Of a DNA stretch of 64,000 nt, positions 9,541-20,107 are shown piece after piece. The notes under the pieces are model-generated. The model was not told where the DNA came from and did no database searches. It saw only the letters and a program-made list of their open reading frames with translations. Every line of letters begins with the position of its first letter. The first letter of the stretch is position 1. A program made the translations under genes and the position numbers. The stretch comes from Morchella semilibera (taxonomy: Eukaryota > Ascomycota > Pezizomycetes > Pezizales > Morchellaceae), in assembly GCA_009192285.1 (NCBI GenBank), contig CM018604.1, positions 3,997,526 to 4,061,525 on the forward strand. The letters run 5' to 3'.

Positions 9541-10924
9541 GAGAAGGGACTGTAAGGCAATAGGTTTAACTGATAGGAGTAGGAATTGGGGAGGAGCGGA
9601 AAAAGGGGGAGAGAGGGCCGAAGGTCCCATGACTACATACATGTACGTACCATAGAGAAGATTTGTCTACCGCTGTTTCTGAAAATTTACATACTTCAGT
9701 TAAATGTACTTTGGTAAACTCTACATGTTGATTACATCCTTTTGCACCCCGCAACCTTATTGCCAGTGGTTGAGAGTGATGGGGGGTATTGAACTAAGTA
9801 CGACACATCAAAACCTGTGAACTGGTGGGAATTGATGAGGGGCCGAATGCCTGTTGGGAACGGAATTGGGAAGAGGGGGAGGAACTACATGTCTACTATA
9901 TACCATAGAGAGAGGATTTTACTACCGCTGTTCCCTAAAATTTATACAACTCACAGTTGCAAGTTGAGAACACCTAGTCTACGATGTACTAAATTACATT
10001 AATTTGCGCGCCCGCTTGGCCGGTTACCTGGCTTGATTACCCAGCTTGGTGCAGGGTTACCCGGCTTGCATGTTTTTCAGATGTGGTATCGCTTAAGTGC
10101 GCAACCTGCGGAGTTGTAGTTCCCACCAAACAAGAGCCGTTTTCGGCCCTAAAAATAACCCCAAGTGTGTCAAAGTGCCGGCACCTCCGCTCATGACACT
10201 GGTGGGTATATGAGAGCTGGGTGTTGGGCTCTCCATGAAAATGAACCTTTTTTGAAAAAAACCCTTTTGATCCTTTACTATTGACTGCTACCAATACTGG
10301 TGATTCCTACTATACTATCAACTCCTACAAATATCATTGGTAATAATTTTTGATTTTTTGACCATCTACTGATTGCCACACACTACTCGCACCAAGCTCT
10401 CAAAACACTTACTACACACAAAATCTGTATGTTATATGATTTCTTGATATGGAATAAGTCGGGAATGGGGAACTGATTATAGGGAGAACCGCAGATCCCG
10501 AATAGGTTAACAGTTTTTGAAGATACTATACATATTCAAATCCCCTAGCCAATATATCTACCAGAAGATGTACAAAATGCAAAAGGGAGAAATTCTTGGC
10601 GGATTTTACTGTAAACAATGAAGAACTGCCAAGAAAGCAATGCCGCGAATGCTAAGTAAGTATCAATTGAGCGAAATAATAGTATTGATACTGATGATAA
10701 TAAATAGAGTAGAAATACTATCAAAAGACAACGGCATAATCAAGTACGAAATGCTGAAGGAGGTAATCTGATGAATGTAAGAAAATATTGGAAATATATT
10801 AGACTTTTTGATTCTAAAATATACTATAGGTAAAAACAATCCTGCAGAGACTTCTGACATTGCCTTTAGCATTTTTGTCCTTACGGCAATGGTGGAAAAC
10901 CTTAGAGCTTGCGGGAATGACAAT
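9541..10924. other. Gene-free stretch with two dispersed repeats
   Basis: About 9590-9700 and 9835-9950 are diverged copies of one unit (ACATGT, then ACCATAGAGA, then CTACCGCTGTT.CCTRAAA). About 10003-10080 is related to 8896-9000. The last few hundred bases before 10925 are AT-rich and may hold the unreadable 5' end of the Helitron. No start codon or Helitron 5' terminus could be placed. Confidence 0.4.
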
Positions 10925-11182
10925 AATTTGCAGTGACTGCAATGCTACACATTGGATAACTGAACGAGTTCTAATAGTACTTTAGACGTCCCACGTTTTG
11001 AAAGCTGTTGCAAAAAAGCGGATGTCGTTTTGCCTGATGTATGCCTGGAGCCTGAGTATTTGCGGTATTTGTTGGAATAATTAGATACTATTACAAGAGA
11101 GTTCAGGCATAAAATAAGAGAGTACAACTCAGCGTTAGCATTCACTTCGGTGAAATATAATGTTGACAACAAACTGGCTGAA

Positions 11183-11672
11183 TATCACGGGGTGATGCGA
11201 GGACGAGATTCGAGAAGCCAAGGTACACAACCGAGGCAGGGGGGTGGAGCGAAGCGAGGTAAGGTGAACGAGGTAGGAGATACTGGAATAGCCAGAGGCG
11301 AGGACACGAGGTAGTAAAGATCACGGAGACTAGGGAGGTAGAGCGAGATCCCGAAGGGAGGTTTTTCCAACGAGACTAGAGAGCCTAAAGTACAGTATTG
11401 ACTAAAGGGACAGGAAGGTTGTGTGAAGAAGAAAGGAAAGAAAGGAAAACTCTACAAGCGAGGGAGGGAGCTCCCTATATATAGTCCTAGCAATCCTCCG
11501 CTGACTCATCCCATAGAACCCCATAGAACCTAAAGGAAATCCTTCGATTACCAATCCATACACATCATAACCTCATAGAAACCCCGCAACAGAAACCCAT
11601 AGAACCTTATAACAAAACCCTGACTAATCCTTCTTCCCGCCATATTTACTAAGCACGCTCCACGCCGTGATA
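11183..11672 (+). repeat. LTR family B, copy B2, inside the Helitron
   Basis: A 490-bp copy from TATCACGGGGTGATGCGAGG to CCACGCCGTGATA, with perfect CTGAA target duplications at 11178-11182 and 11673-11677. Removing it and one repeat joins the Helitron frame (…NKLAE to IVRVG…FQIH). A TATA-like CTATATATAG at 11474-11483 follows GGGAGCTCCC, the likely LTR promoter. The terminal TG and CA appear as TA and TA, consistent with RIP. Confidence 0.92.
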
Positions 11673-12283
11673 CTGAAATAGTAAGAGTGGGTATTATATG
11701 TTTTCAAATACATCGGGAACTTTATCATTTACAGGGCCCACTAGATCCCGCTCCCGCTGCTAGTACCAATTTTTGAGCAACTTTATTTCTATAATCTACG
11801 GTATGCTGCTCAGGCGCATCGGGAGCGGCATCCTGCCTTAAACGTTGCTATTTTGGAGCCTCTCACGAATGAGTTGGGTAGTATAGATCCTTTTGTTGGG
11901 GTTTATGCGACAGCAAAGGAACGTTTGGCTTCTGTGTCCTCTCAGGATGGGAATGCACGAGTACTACTGAATCCTCAGCAACAATTGATTATGAAGAGTG
12001 GGGCAAACCGACGCTGTGAGAATTTCCCCACAAGCAATAAAGTAGCGGTTATACTTCCAGATGAATACGGTCAAGCAGGTTTCCGAGACATAGTCTTTGG
12101 ATACCGAAACCCTACGGAGAACAATCTGTTCAGTGTTATAAATCCAAATCATGCTGCGTATATGCCTTTGTATTACGTTTTGTTATTCACCTGTGGTGAC
12201 TTGGGTTACCATTGGAGCCTTGAGGTGCAAAATCAAGAAGTCACACGGAAAAATATTTGAATAAGCCAACGCGCTTTTTATGG

Positions 12284-12338
12284 GTAAGTTTGACTCTTCG
12301 ATAAAAATATATAATGAATTGATACTCACATACATTAG
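12284..12338 (+). other. Predicted 55-bp spliceosomal intron in the Helitron gene
   Basis: Donor GTAAGT at 12284, branch-like ATACTCAC, acceptor ACATTAG ending 12338. Removal joins SQRAFYG to YGLHERRTEPK in frame, which is the continuous order in this Helitron protein family. No other indel is needed at this point. Confidence 0.7.
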
Positions 12339-14099
12339 ATACGGGTTACATGAGCGGAGAACAGAGCCAAAAACATTCTTTTTGGAGCAAGGACTGTTAC
12401 AGCAATATTTGGTTGATGCATGGGCTGTCTGCGATCAGAATAAATTAAACTAGATCCGTTTGAACCAAAATCAGCTTTGTTCAGATTTATTTAATGGGCT
12501 TGTAGATGCGTTGATTCAACAAAACTTTAATCCTGAAGAGACGGGGCGAAGAATTATTCTACCGAGCAGCTATACTAGTAGTGACCGGTATATGCAACAG
12601 CTATTTCAAGACTCTATGGCGATTGTTCTTCATTTTGGCTGGCTCACCCTCTTTATCATGTTTACTGCAAATCCCAAGTAGACAGAGATTGTAGCGGAGT
12701 TGAAGCTGGGTCAAACGGTGGTGGATAGACCCGATTTGGTAGCAAGGGTATTCCATATGAAACAACAGGAGCTTCTCGAGGACTTGAAGCACAAGAATGT
12801 ATTTGGTAGATATTTAGGCTGTGTTTGGACCATTGAGTATCAAAAACGTGGCCTGCCACACATGCATTTACTCCTCTTCCTGCATTCAGATGATAGATTT
12901 ATAGACGCCTATTGCATTGATCAAATGGTAAGTGCAGAATTCCCTGATCCAGCAACAGATCCCAATGGGGAACTTGAAACAATTATGAAAAGCTGTATAG
13001 TTCACGGACCTTACGGAAACGCTAATCCGAATTCAACATGTATGCCAGCAACCTCTCCTGGAGGTATGAAAACCTGTTCCAAAAGGTACCCGAAAGCCGC
13101 TCAGCCCGAAACGGTGGTTCAAGAAGATGGTTACCCACTAGACCAAAGGAGAAACAATGGAAGGATTCACACTATAACCCTTACGAGGTTCAACAACAGG
13201 ACAAGCAACTTTCAATTTTGATAACCGATGGGTAGTACCTTATAACCCATATCTGTCCTGACGATATAAAGCATATATCAATGTGGAGGTTGCACCTCAG
13301 TACAAGCTATAAAGTATATACACAAATATACATATAAAGGATATGACCGTACAATTCTGCAAGTTGGTGGGGAACTTGATAAGGTATAGCGGTATCTCCA
13401 AGGCCGCTATATTGGACTGACTGAAGCTGTTTGGAGACTGTTTGAATACGCTATACATGAGGAACAACTATCTGTTACTCACCTGGCTAATCACCTACCA
13501 GGAGAGTAATCAATCATTTATAATGCCAATGTTACCCATGAGGAACTGTTGCAACTGATGGATAGAACACGTTCAACACTGATGGCTCATTTTCAGTATA
13601 ACGCTGAAAATGAGGATGGTAGACAATATCTCTATTATGGGTTCCCCGCTCATTTTACTTATAATAGCCAGTCGAGAAGATAGTGCAAGGGTAAGCAAGC
13701 AACTGCTATTGGTCAGATTCACCACTGTAATCCTATGATGGGGGAAGAATATTATCTGAGTTTGTTACTGACAGTCGTATAGGGTGCCGAATCTTTCGAA
13801 CATTTGAGGACAATCAATGATGTCCTTCAACCAACTTTCAAAGCTGACTGTATTGCTCTTAGTCTATTGGATGATGATCAGGAATGTATACAATATTTCA
13901 ATAAGGCAGTTATATTTTCAAGAGGGTCCGCACTACATATTCTCTTTTCAACGGCAATCCTTTTTGGAGACGTAACCAATCCTACTACTTTATGAAATTA
14001 ATTTGCGCTAAATATATGTGATGATTTACCAAATATGTTACAGAACAACCTTTTTCTCAATGTTTCAGCTGATTTCCCAGACCACCATCTTGACTATGG

Positions 14100-14591
14100 T
14101 ATCACGGCGTACCACGGACTTCGCGGAGAGGAAGGATATTGGAGAATGGGTTTCCAGTTGCGGTGTTATCTTTTTTGGGTTCTTGGAGTTTCTATGGGTT
14201 TCCGTTACATGATGTGATGAGTCATGATTGTACAAGGATTAGGAGGGGTATATATATGTTTCTACAGACCTTTTCTTTGTTCATTTCTTTCTCTTTCTTT
14301 CCTTACATGTTCTTCCTGTTATCAATCCTCGTGTATAGGGTCCTCGTCTCGTTTCTAGTCTTGTTCCACCTTTATGAAAATACGATCGTATCTATAAGTA
14401 CCTTCGCTTGGCGCATTGCCAAGAACCACGTGACCTCTCCGCTTTGCCATAGTCCTCGTCCCCGTCTCCGCCTTCATCCTCGTCATAGTTTCCACTTGCC
14501 TCATCCGTGATCGTATCTCGTCCCGTTCCTCGTCTCGCCTCGGTTGTAGACCTCAGCTAGTCCCGTTCTTGTCCTCGCTCCGCCCGTAACA
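14100..14591 (-). repeat. LTR family B, copy B3, inside the Helitron
   Basis: Plus strand TATCACGGCGTACCACGG to CCGCCCGTAACA, 492 bp, with perfect TATGG duplications at 14095-14099 and 14592-14596. Precise excision restores HHLDYG followed by LYLIARMLAESNK in the Helitron reading frame. Confidence 0.93.
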
Positions 14592-15044
14592 TATGGGTTG
14601 TACCTTATTGCTCGCATGCTTGCAGAATCTAATAAAAATCTTTCTGACTTTGGACTACCGGAGTATACATTTGATTGGAATCGATATGCTGGGAATGAAA
14701 TGATTGCTGCAGAACTAAATTACGACTGGGGTACAGAGGAAACGCTATGAGCTGAACCGGTGGTACAACTCAATAATGATCAATTGGAATGTTTTAATAA
14801 AATCGTTGAGACAGTTAGTAACACAGGATCTGGACAATTTTTTCTCCAAGGATCAGCGGGAACAGGAAAAACGCTTTTGTATAAAGCGTTGTGTAATCAC
14901 TTCCGTTCGCAAGAGAAAACCGTTATCCGTATCACTTCCTCTGGAATCGGCACGCAGCTCTTCCCAGATAGCCGCACATCATACTCTCGCTTCAAATTTC
15001 AATCAATATAAATGAAACATCGGTATGCAATATTGGTTGGAATA

Positions 15045-15181
15045 CATCAGCAAACTCAACTTGTGACTGGAGTCTCCCAACAGTCTCCCAGGTCCCCTGA
15101 GAGTCTCCTGAGACTCCTGCATATTTTTTGCGTCTCCTGAGGCTCAGGAGACATCAAAAGACAAATGAAGTCTTACTGATG
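15045..15181. mobile_element. 137-bp MITE, copy 2, inside the PIF1 domain
   Basis: Ends CATCAG...CTGATG are perfect inverted hexamers and the flanks are TA (15043-15044 and 15182-15183). Precise removal with one TA joins GWNT to MLAGLLKQTPLIIW in the same frame. A TA duplication is typical of Tc1/mariner-type elements, so this may be a non-autonomous member. The internal TCTCCTGAGGCTCAGGAGA palindrome is intact here. Confidence 0.9.
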
Positions 15182-16582
15182 TACTATGTTAGCCGGTTTG
15201 CTCAAGCAGACACCACTCATAATTTGGAATGAGGTACCGATGCAGCATAAATACTGTCTCGAAGCAGTTAATAGAATACTTAATGATGTGTGTAGATCCG
15301 GGAATGATGCATTGTTTGGTGGTAACCCGATCACTCTCAGTGGTGATTTTGCACATATTCTTCCAGTGGTCTCAAGAGGCAATTGTGGGTCAACAGTTGA
15401 GGCATGTTTCCAGCGGTCGATTTTGTGGCCATGCTTTGAACTGCTTCGTCTCCGGATCAATATGAGGGTGCGTAGTAGTAGAGAAAAAAATGAGTTCGGA
15501 AGTTAGCTTAGTCTCATGTCCTATGAACGTCTTTGGCAAGGGGTTACAAATTTCCCCCCACTCATTCAGCGGTGTACTATGGTTTTAGATCAATGTCACC
15601 ATGTTTTTCCCCCTGACTTGGTTAGAGGTGCAGGTGTAAACCATCAGGCATTCTTGGGGAGACGAATGCTTCCGATACGTAATGATACTGTTGCAGAGTT
15701 TAATGATAAATTTCGTGGGCAGTTACCAGAGGAATGTAACGGAGTAACCCGACGCAAAGTAGAAGATGACAATGATGACGCAGGTGGACTCAAGGAGCAC
15801 AGCCTACGCAATGAGGAGCCCGACGAAGACAGAGGCAACGCTGGGCAGGTACAAGCACAGGCACTGGCAAAGGCAAAGGCAAGGGCAAAGGCACAAGAGC
15901 ATAGGGCAGAGAGAGTGAGGACCAGACAGGCCTCAACGTGAATGATAAGAGGTACTATAGTTGTTCCTCTTCGGAGGACAGAGTCTTAGGGACGAGAAAC
16001 TACGGCTTCAAGAATAGGAATAGATTCCTATGTACCAAAATAGCAAGAAGACGAGACCGAGAGAAAAGAAAGACAAGAACTAAGGAAAACATCTATCCTC
16101 GCTATTTAACACCTCTCCTCCACCAGTCCGTTATGACTCATACATTAGCTCATAGAATTCTATAGAAATCCATTGCAACTACACCTCGTATTCCTCCCCA
16201 CCATTTCCCCTATTTACATTACAAATCAATCACGCCATCGAATGTTTTAGAACCCAATGACGATACCCCCTCATCAACACACCCCTTCCTCGCTTAACAT
16301 TACCCTAATAATCACAACAGCGCTTCGACCACTGAACCCTCAAGACCGATTCCAAGATGCCGGGACACCAGTATGTCTCTTACGTCAGCCCATAGAAACT
16401 CATAGAAACTAACTGGAACTCCACTTCGTATTCCTCCCCATCACATCACCAAATTCCCTACTAATCCTACCTGTAACTGAACCTCATAGAATCCACTACC
16501 GTAAACCTTACCTTATCTCATTCCATCCTCGCCTAACGTTACGACATTAACAACAATGCTGTAACTACTGAACTCTATAGGA

Positions 16583-17620
16583 TACCATGGCATAAAGCGC
16601 AGTTAGTGATGTTGCAGGAAGAAGGATTAGTCACAGTTTTCTATGGTGTTCTAGGAGGTTCTGTTACAGGGTTCCATGAGTTAGCGATAGACATTTATTT
16701 CTAATAGCATCACGCCGTACTATGGATTACAATGAAAGAGAGGATATTGTGGAATGTGTTCGGTGTTAGGGGTTTCTGTTTTGGGACTTTGGGTTTCTAT
16801 GGGTTTCCATTATACGGGTTATGAGTGATCCCTGAACAGGGATATATGTTAGTATATATATTCGGCTATGGGTTTTTCCTTTGTTGTTTTCTCTTTCTTT
16901 CTTTCCTTACGTATTCTTCCTGTTTCCAACCCTACTCTCTTGATTATCTCGTTACGTGTGTGTCCTTGTTCTGGGTTTGTTTTCTTAATCCTTTAGTCTA
17001 CCGATATCTTATTCCAGTATAATTGAAGAGTTATATCTGTACCTCGCCCCGTCCTGGTGTTCTCGTTTCGCCTCGCCATAGTCTCCGCTCCACCACAGTT
17101 CTTACTACATTAATACTACCACTGAGTATCGCTCGTAGTTATGATCCGTATTGCCTACTGCATTCTCTCCACCCCAACTTTGCTTGCAATAACCTCACAC
17201 CTCGGTTGTGTACCTTGACTCTTTTAATCCTTGTCAACGCCAAGCCTCGTAATAAATAGAGTGATTTCCTTGAGGTTCTATGGGTTTCTATGAGATAAGT
17301 CAGCAAAGAACTTTTGGAGTTATATATAGGGAGCTCTCTCCCTCGCTTATAGGATTTCTCTTTCTTTTCTCTCCTCTTCACGCAACTTTCTTGTCCCTTT
17401 AGTCAATACACACCTTAAAACCCTACAAGTTATCGTCAAGACGTTCCTGCTATCCCTTGGGGGATAGAAGAACACTCATAGTCCCTACTTCATCCATATC
17501 CCCCGTGACCCTATGCACTTTGCCTCCTGTCTCGCCTATCTCCGTCTTGTTCCGCCTCGCCTCACCTCAGTTTTATACCTTGGCCCATTTCGATCCTTGC
17601 CTCCGTCAAGCTCCGTGATA
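16583..17620 (-). repeat. LTR family B, copy B4, inside LTR A8, itself split
   Basis: Plus strand starts TACCATGGCATAAAGCGC, runs through GGAAGAAGGATTAGTCA, is interrupted by B5, continues from 17260 with TATATATAGGGAGCTC, and ends CTCCGTGATA at 17620. Without B5 and its duplication it is 486 bp, close to B2 and B3. Flanks TAGGA and CTGGA share three of five bases. Confidence 0.8.
16708..17254 (-). repeat. LTR family B, copy B5, nested inside B4
   Basis: Begins CATCACGCCGTACTATGG and ends CTCGTAATA, with perfect AATAG duplications at 16703-16707 and 17255-17259. At 547 bp it is about 55 bp longer than the other copies, with extra sequence near its high-coordinate end. This is the youngest layer of the stack. 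Confidence 0.85.
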
Positions 17621-17647
17621 CTGGATCAAGGTCAAGATACCAGGTTA

Positions 17648-18065
17648 ATTTCCTTTATTCCTTTTCTTTTCTTCCTCCCTGTCTTGTCTTCCTTGTACCA
17701 TAGTACATACGAATATATCCCTATTCATAGTCATAACCCTTGTATTCAAACTCCCATTTACAAAGAGTAACCTCATGGTGTCTCTTCATCCCCCATCAGT
17801 GTCCCGCTGTCTTGGGATTGGTCCCGGTGGATGAGTAGTTGTGGTGCTGTTGTATCTAATGAATTGATGCTAAGCGAGGATGGAGCAAAATAGGCTGAGA
17901 TAGTCGTCGTTGAATTCTACGAGGTTGGTTGCAGCAAATTTTGGTAATAAAATTTGATGAGATTGTGGGAGGAATACAAGCCGCGGCCTTGCGGAGCTTT
18001 TATTTGTTTGTATGATCTGATGCATGAGTCATGATCGGACTGTTGGAGGAGAATGTTAGCAGCAA
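17648..18065 (-). repeat. LTR family A, minus-strand pieces A9 and A10
   Basis: 17648-17799 matches the middle of family A on the minus strand (TACATACGAATATA and the CTTTGCC-rich block). At 17800 a new left end TGTCCCGCTGTCTTGG starts, continuing to about 18065 with GATGCTAAGCGAGGATGG and GTCATGATCGGACTGTTGGAGG. Both are truncated. Confidence 0.65.
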
Positions 18066-18195
18066 TACAGGTAGGACTAGAGACTGCACTGGTAGAACAT
18101 TCAATCGCAAAGTAATCAGGTCGTCCACAATATATGCAGAAACCTTGAGCAGTGCGATTGTCAAGTTCGGCGGGATAATAGGGCTCTGATGTCAA
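18066..18195 (-). pseudogene. Retrotransposon gag C-terminus with CCHC knuckle
   Basis: The minus strand reads AELDNRTAQGF, then CIYCGRPDYFAIEC, then STSAVSS. This fits the gag zinc knuckle CX2CX3GHX4C of Gypsy-type elements, with Gly to Asp and the zinc-binding His to Tyr (CAC to TAC, a transition). The frame runs on into LTR A10 without meaning. The knuckle normally binds genomic RNA during particle assembly; here the lost His suggests decay. Confidence 0.7.
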
Positions 18196-18289
18196 GGAGG
18201 GGGAGTACTAGAGAAGTTCATTGAGACAATATTTCCTGGGTGATTGAAAAAGTGAGAGGCAGAAGAAGAAATAGGTGTGGGAGTGCAAG

Positions 18290-18660
18290 TATCATGGAGT
18301 AAACCGACGATAGTAACGATACAAACTAAATCCAACAACCAATAAAAAGAGTTACAAGGCGAGGCAATACGGGACCAAGCTATAGTGTCTATTGACTAAA
18401 AGGACAAGAAGAATTTGTAAAAAATAAGGAAGAATAGAAGTACTGCAAGCGAGGGAAAGAGATCCCTATATAAAACCCTGGATTTCTTCTGCCAATCTAT
18501 TCCATTTAATCCTGTAGAACCCTACGGAAATCCCTCTATTTGAAATACATTCACATAAGTAACTTATGAAACCTTACAACTTAAATCCATATAATATAAA
18601 AGAAGATCCGGATTGATTCTTCTTTCCAAAACATCGCGAAGCAAATTCTAAGCTTTGATA
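18290..18660 (+). repeat. LTR family B, copy B6, partly deleted
   Basis: Starts TATCATGGAGTAAACC and ends AAGCTTTGATA, with the shared GACTAAAAGGACAAGAAG, AAGCGAGGGAAAGAGATCCC and TATATAAAAC promoter block. At 371 bp it lacks internal sequence. It separates the two gag pieces. Flanking pentamers GCAAG and GGCCT do not match. Confidence 0.75.
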
Positions 18661-18698
18661 GGCCTGTTGAGGTGTAATTTGTTCTTTAAGGGGGCCGA

Positions 18699-19037
18699 TT
18701 AGAGTGCAGAAGCCTCTGAGTAGATACGTTGAGGAAAGGTGGTCGGGGGAGTGTCAGCGATCAGACCGCGGAGAGTGGTATTGATTTGTCGAACCTGTGA
18801 CAGTTGAGCCTGTAGGTCAGCTACTTGGAGAGTAAGTTCCTGAGTGCCTTCCGCAGCTTTCAAAGCATGGTTACGCTGATTTCTCATATCCCTTAAGTCA
18901 GCATAGGCTTGGTTTCGTTCCTCCTTGAATTGGTCCCTTATTTCAGCAAGGTGAGTCAGATAGCGATACAGATAGACAGCATCATTAGTGTATTGACGTT
19001 GGAATTCAATAAAAGTGGCATCATCTTGTAAAGACAT
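18699..19037 (-). pseudogene. Retrotransposon gag N-terminal fragment, coiled coil
   Basis: A 112-codon frame beginning MSLQDDATFIEFQRQY on the minus strand. It contains a long charged helix (about residues 25-90: IRDQFKEERNQAYADLRDMRNQ, then LTLQVADLQAQLSQVRQ) typical of the N-terminus of fungal Gypsy gag proteins, which self-associate to build the particle. The frame stops after EASAL; beyond the stop the same strand still reads LKEQITPQQA before LTR B6 begins. With the CCHC piece at 18066-18195 on the same strand it probably forms one gag gene split by the B6 insertion and deletions. The assignment to gag rests on position, strand and coiled coil, not on a diagnostic motif. Confidence 0.5.
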
Positions 19038-19069
19038 GGTGTTACAGTAGCCGATTGCAAAGTAATGTA

Positions 19070-19505
19070 AGTTAACTGAATGGGGCTGGGTGCAGAAGTG
19101 GGGGCAGGTGTAAGAATAAGAGCAGGGACAGATACGGTTCAGATATGCGAGAGAGGATGTAAGTTCAGTTTCAGATTCAGGAACAGGGCAAGAATAGAAG
19201 GCCGGAGCTAAAGTTATAAAATTAGTAACAGAAAGAAAATATTGTATAGAGAGGGAAAAACATAAGGAAGATAGAGCTCTATATATATAATTATTCTCCT
19301 CTCTACAAATGGCTCATTCCAAAGAAAACTATAGAAACCCACAGCCTCCCAAACTGACTAAACTATTCTCAATACTGATATATCAATCCGTTGAATGCCA
19401 TGACATCTCTAGTACTCAGATTCTATCACTTAGACTCTTCTTAATCTGTTACCTTGATTCCGATATCATTTGATTCTATTCAGCAACCGTATTCCAAAGA
19501 TACTT
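19070..19505 (+). repeat. LTR-like family D, copy D3
   Basis: Carries GAAGGCCGGAGCTAAAGTTATAAA and TAGAGAGGGAAAAACA as in D1, then CTCTATATATATAATTATTC (TATA-like) and repeated CATAGAAA-type motifs, ending near TTCCAAAGATAC. The longest copy of the family. Terminal bases and target duplication could not be fixed. Confidence 0.5.
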
Positions 19506-19584
19506 TAGTAGAATCTGAAATACAGAAGGCTCAGTAATGAAGAAGAATTAAGACTCTGTATAAATACACTAACACGAGTGGCGG

Positions 19585-19692
19585 AATATAGAAGTGGAGA
19601 GATACTATGGGTAGAAGTAGAGGTGGAAATGTAGATAAAGTTGATTATAGAGATAGATATGGAGATAGAGGTGGAGATAGAGTTGGAGAATA
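19585..19692. repeat. Purine-rich short tandem repeat (GGAGATAGA-type)
   Basis: Successive GTAGAAGTAGAGGTGGA, GATAGAGATAGATAT and GGAGATAGAGGTGGAGATAG units, about 6-12 bp each, with strong purine strand bias. It is the cause of a Ser/Ile-rich spurious frame on the minus strand. Confidence 0.65.
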
Positions 19693-20107
19693 TTGGAAAA
19701 CTATTAAGACTTGAAAACATGCAAAGGGTCGTATCTCTGAGCTTAATAATAGTAGGGAGCATTAATCGGCTATCTCCTGGTACTTCAAGTGCTGAAGATT
19801 GATATTCTCACCTTTGTATAGGGAGTTACATCAGGAAAAGTCACTAACTTTACTTATGAAGAATATCAATTACCTAAACTTTACACCTGATTTCACTAAC
19901 TATAATTTATCACAACATAATACTAATAGTACCCCTGTTTGACTAATAAAACTATTATAGAATTTGAAGTAATTTTGATATAATATTATCAGTCTCATTT
20001 AATTACTCCGACATGTCCCAAAATACTCCGAAGTTAAAGCTATTATGGCTCAGCTTCTTGAATTATGCTTTCTACCAAGGCGCTTTAGTAACAGAGCTAT
20101 TAGATAG
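19693..20107. other. Gene-free stretch, AT-rich
   Basis: No recognised repeat family or frame up to the left end of LTR A11. Confidence 0.3.

Larger units (their letters stand above)
10925..15734 (+). pseudogene. Helitron Rep/PIF1-helicase gene, multiply interrupted
   Basis: Pieces in order are: N-terminus with FESCCK and IREYNSALAFTSV (10.93-11.18 kb); FQIHRELYHLQGPLDP after the first LTR (11.69 kb); VAVILPDEYGQAGFRDIVF and the AYMPLYYVLLF..GDLGYHW block (11.85-12.25 kb); the HUH motif GLPHMHLL with its His pair at 12859-12867; KYIHKYTYKGYDR with both Rep tyrosines (about 13310-13350); RYLQGRYIGLTEAVWRLFEY; then PIF1 helicase with Walker A GSAGTGKT (14850-14873), Walker B IIWNEVPM and SGDFAHILPV. 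Helitrons encode such a fused rolling-circle replication initiator and helicase. Here many in-frame stops (TAG, TAA, TGA) stand where Trp, Gln or Arg are expected, the Walker B Asp is Asn, and two LTRs and a MITE interrupt the frame. The C-terminus is lost at the family A LTR from 15735. Confidence 0.9.
15735..17647 (+). repeat. LTR family A, copy A8, long form, split by nested LTRs
   Basis: Starts TGTAACGGAGTAACCCGACG directly after the Helitron codons for GQLPEECN. The first 3' end, GATGCCGGGACA, falls at 16367. A second 3' half follows (16368-16582), is cut by LTR B4, and resumes at 17621 with CTGGATCAAGGTCAAGATACC, ending at 17647. This is the same duplicated-3'-half layout as copy A6, about 875 bp without the insert. 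Flanks AGGAA and ATTTC do not match, so this copy may have been rearranged or may be one LTR of a lost longer element. Confidence 0.85.

Noticed and set aside
10300-10924. Helitron 5' terminus (TC start)
   Set aside because: I could not find a defensible terminus or an AT insertion site, nor a CTRR end with hairpin after 15.7 kb, because the 3' side is replaced by LTRs.
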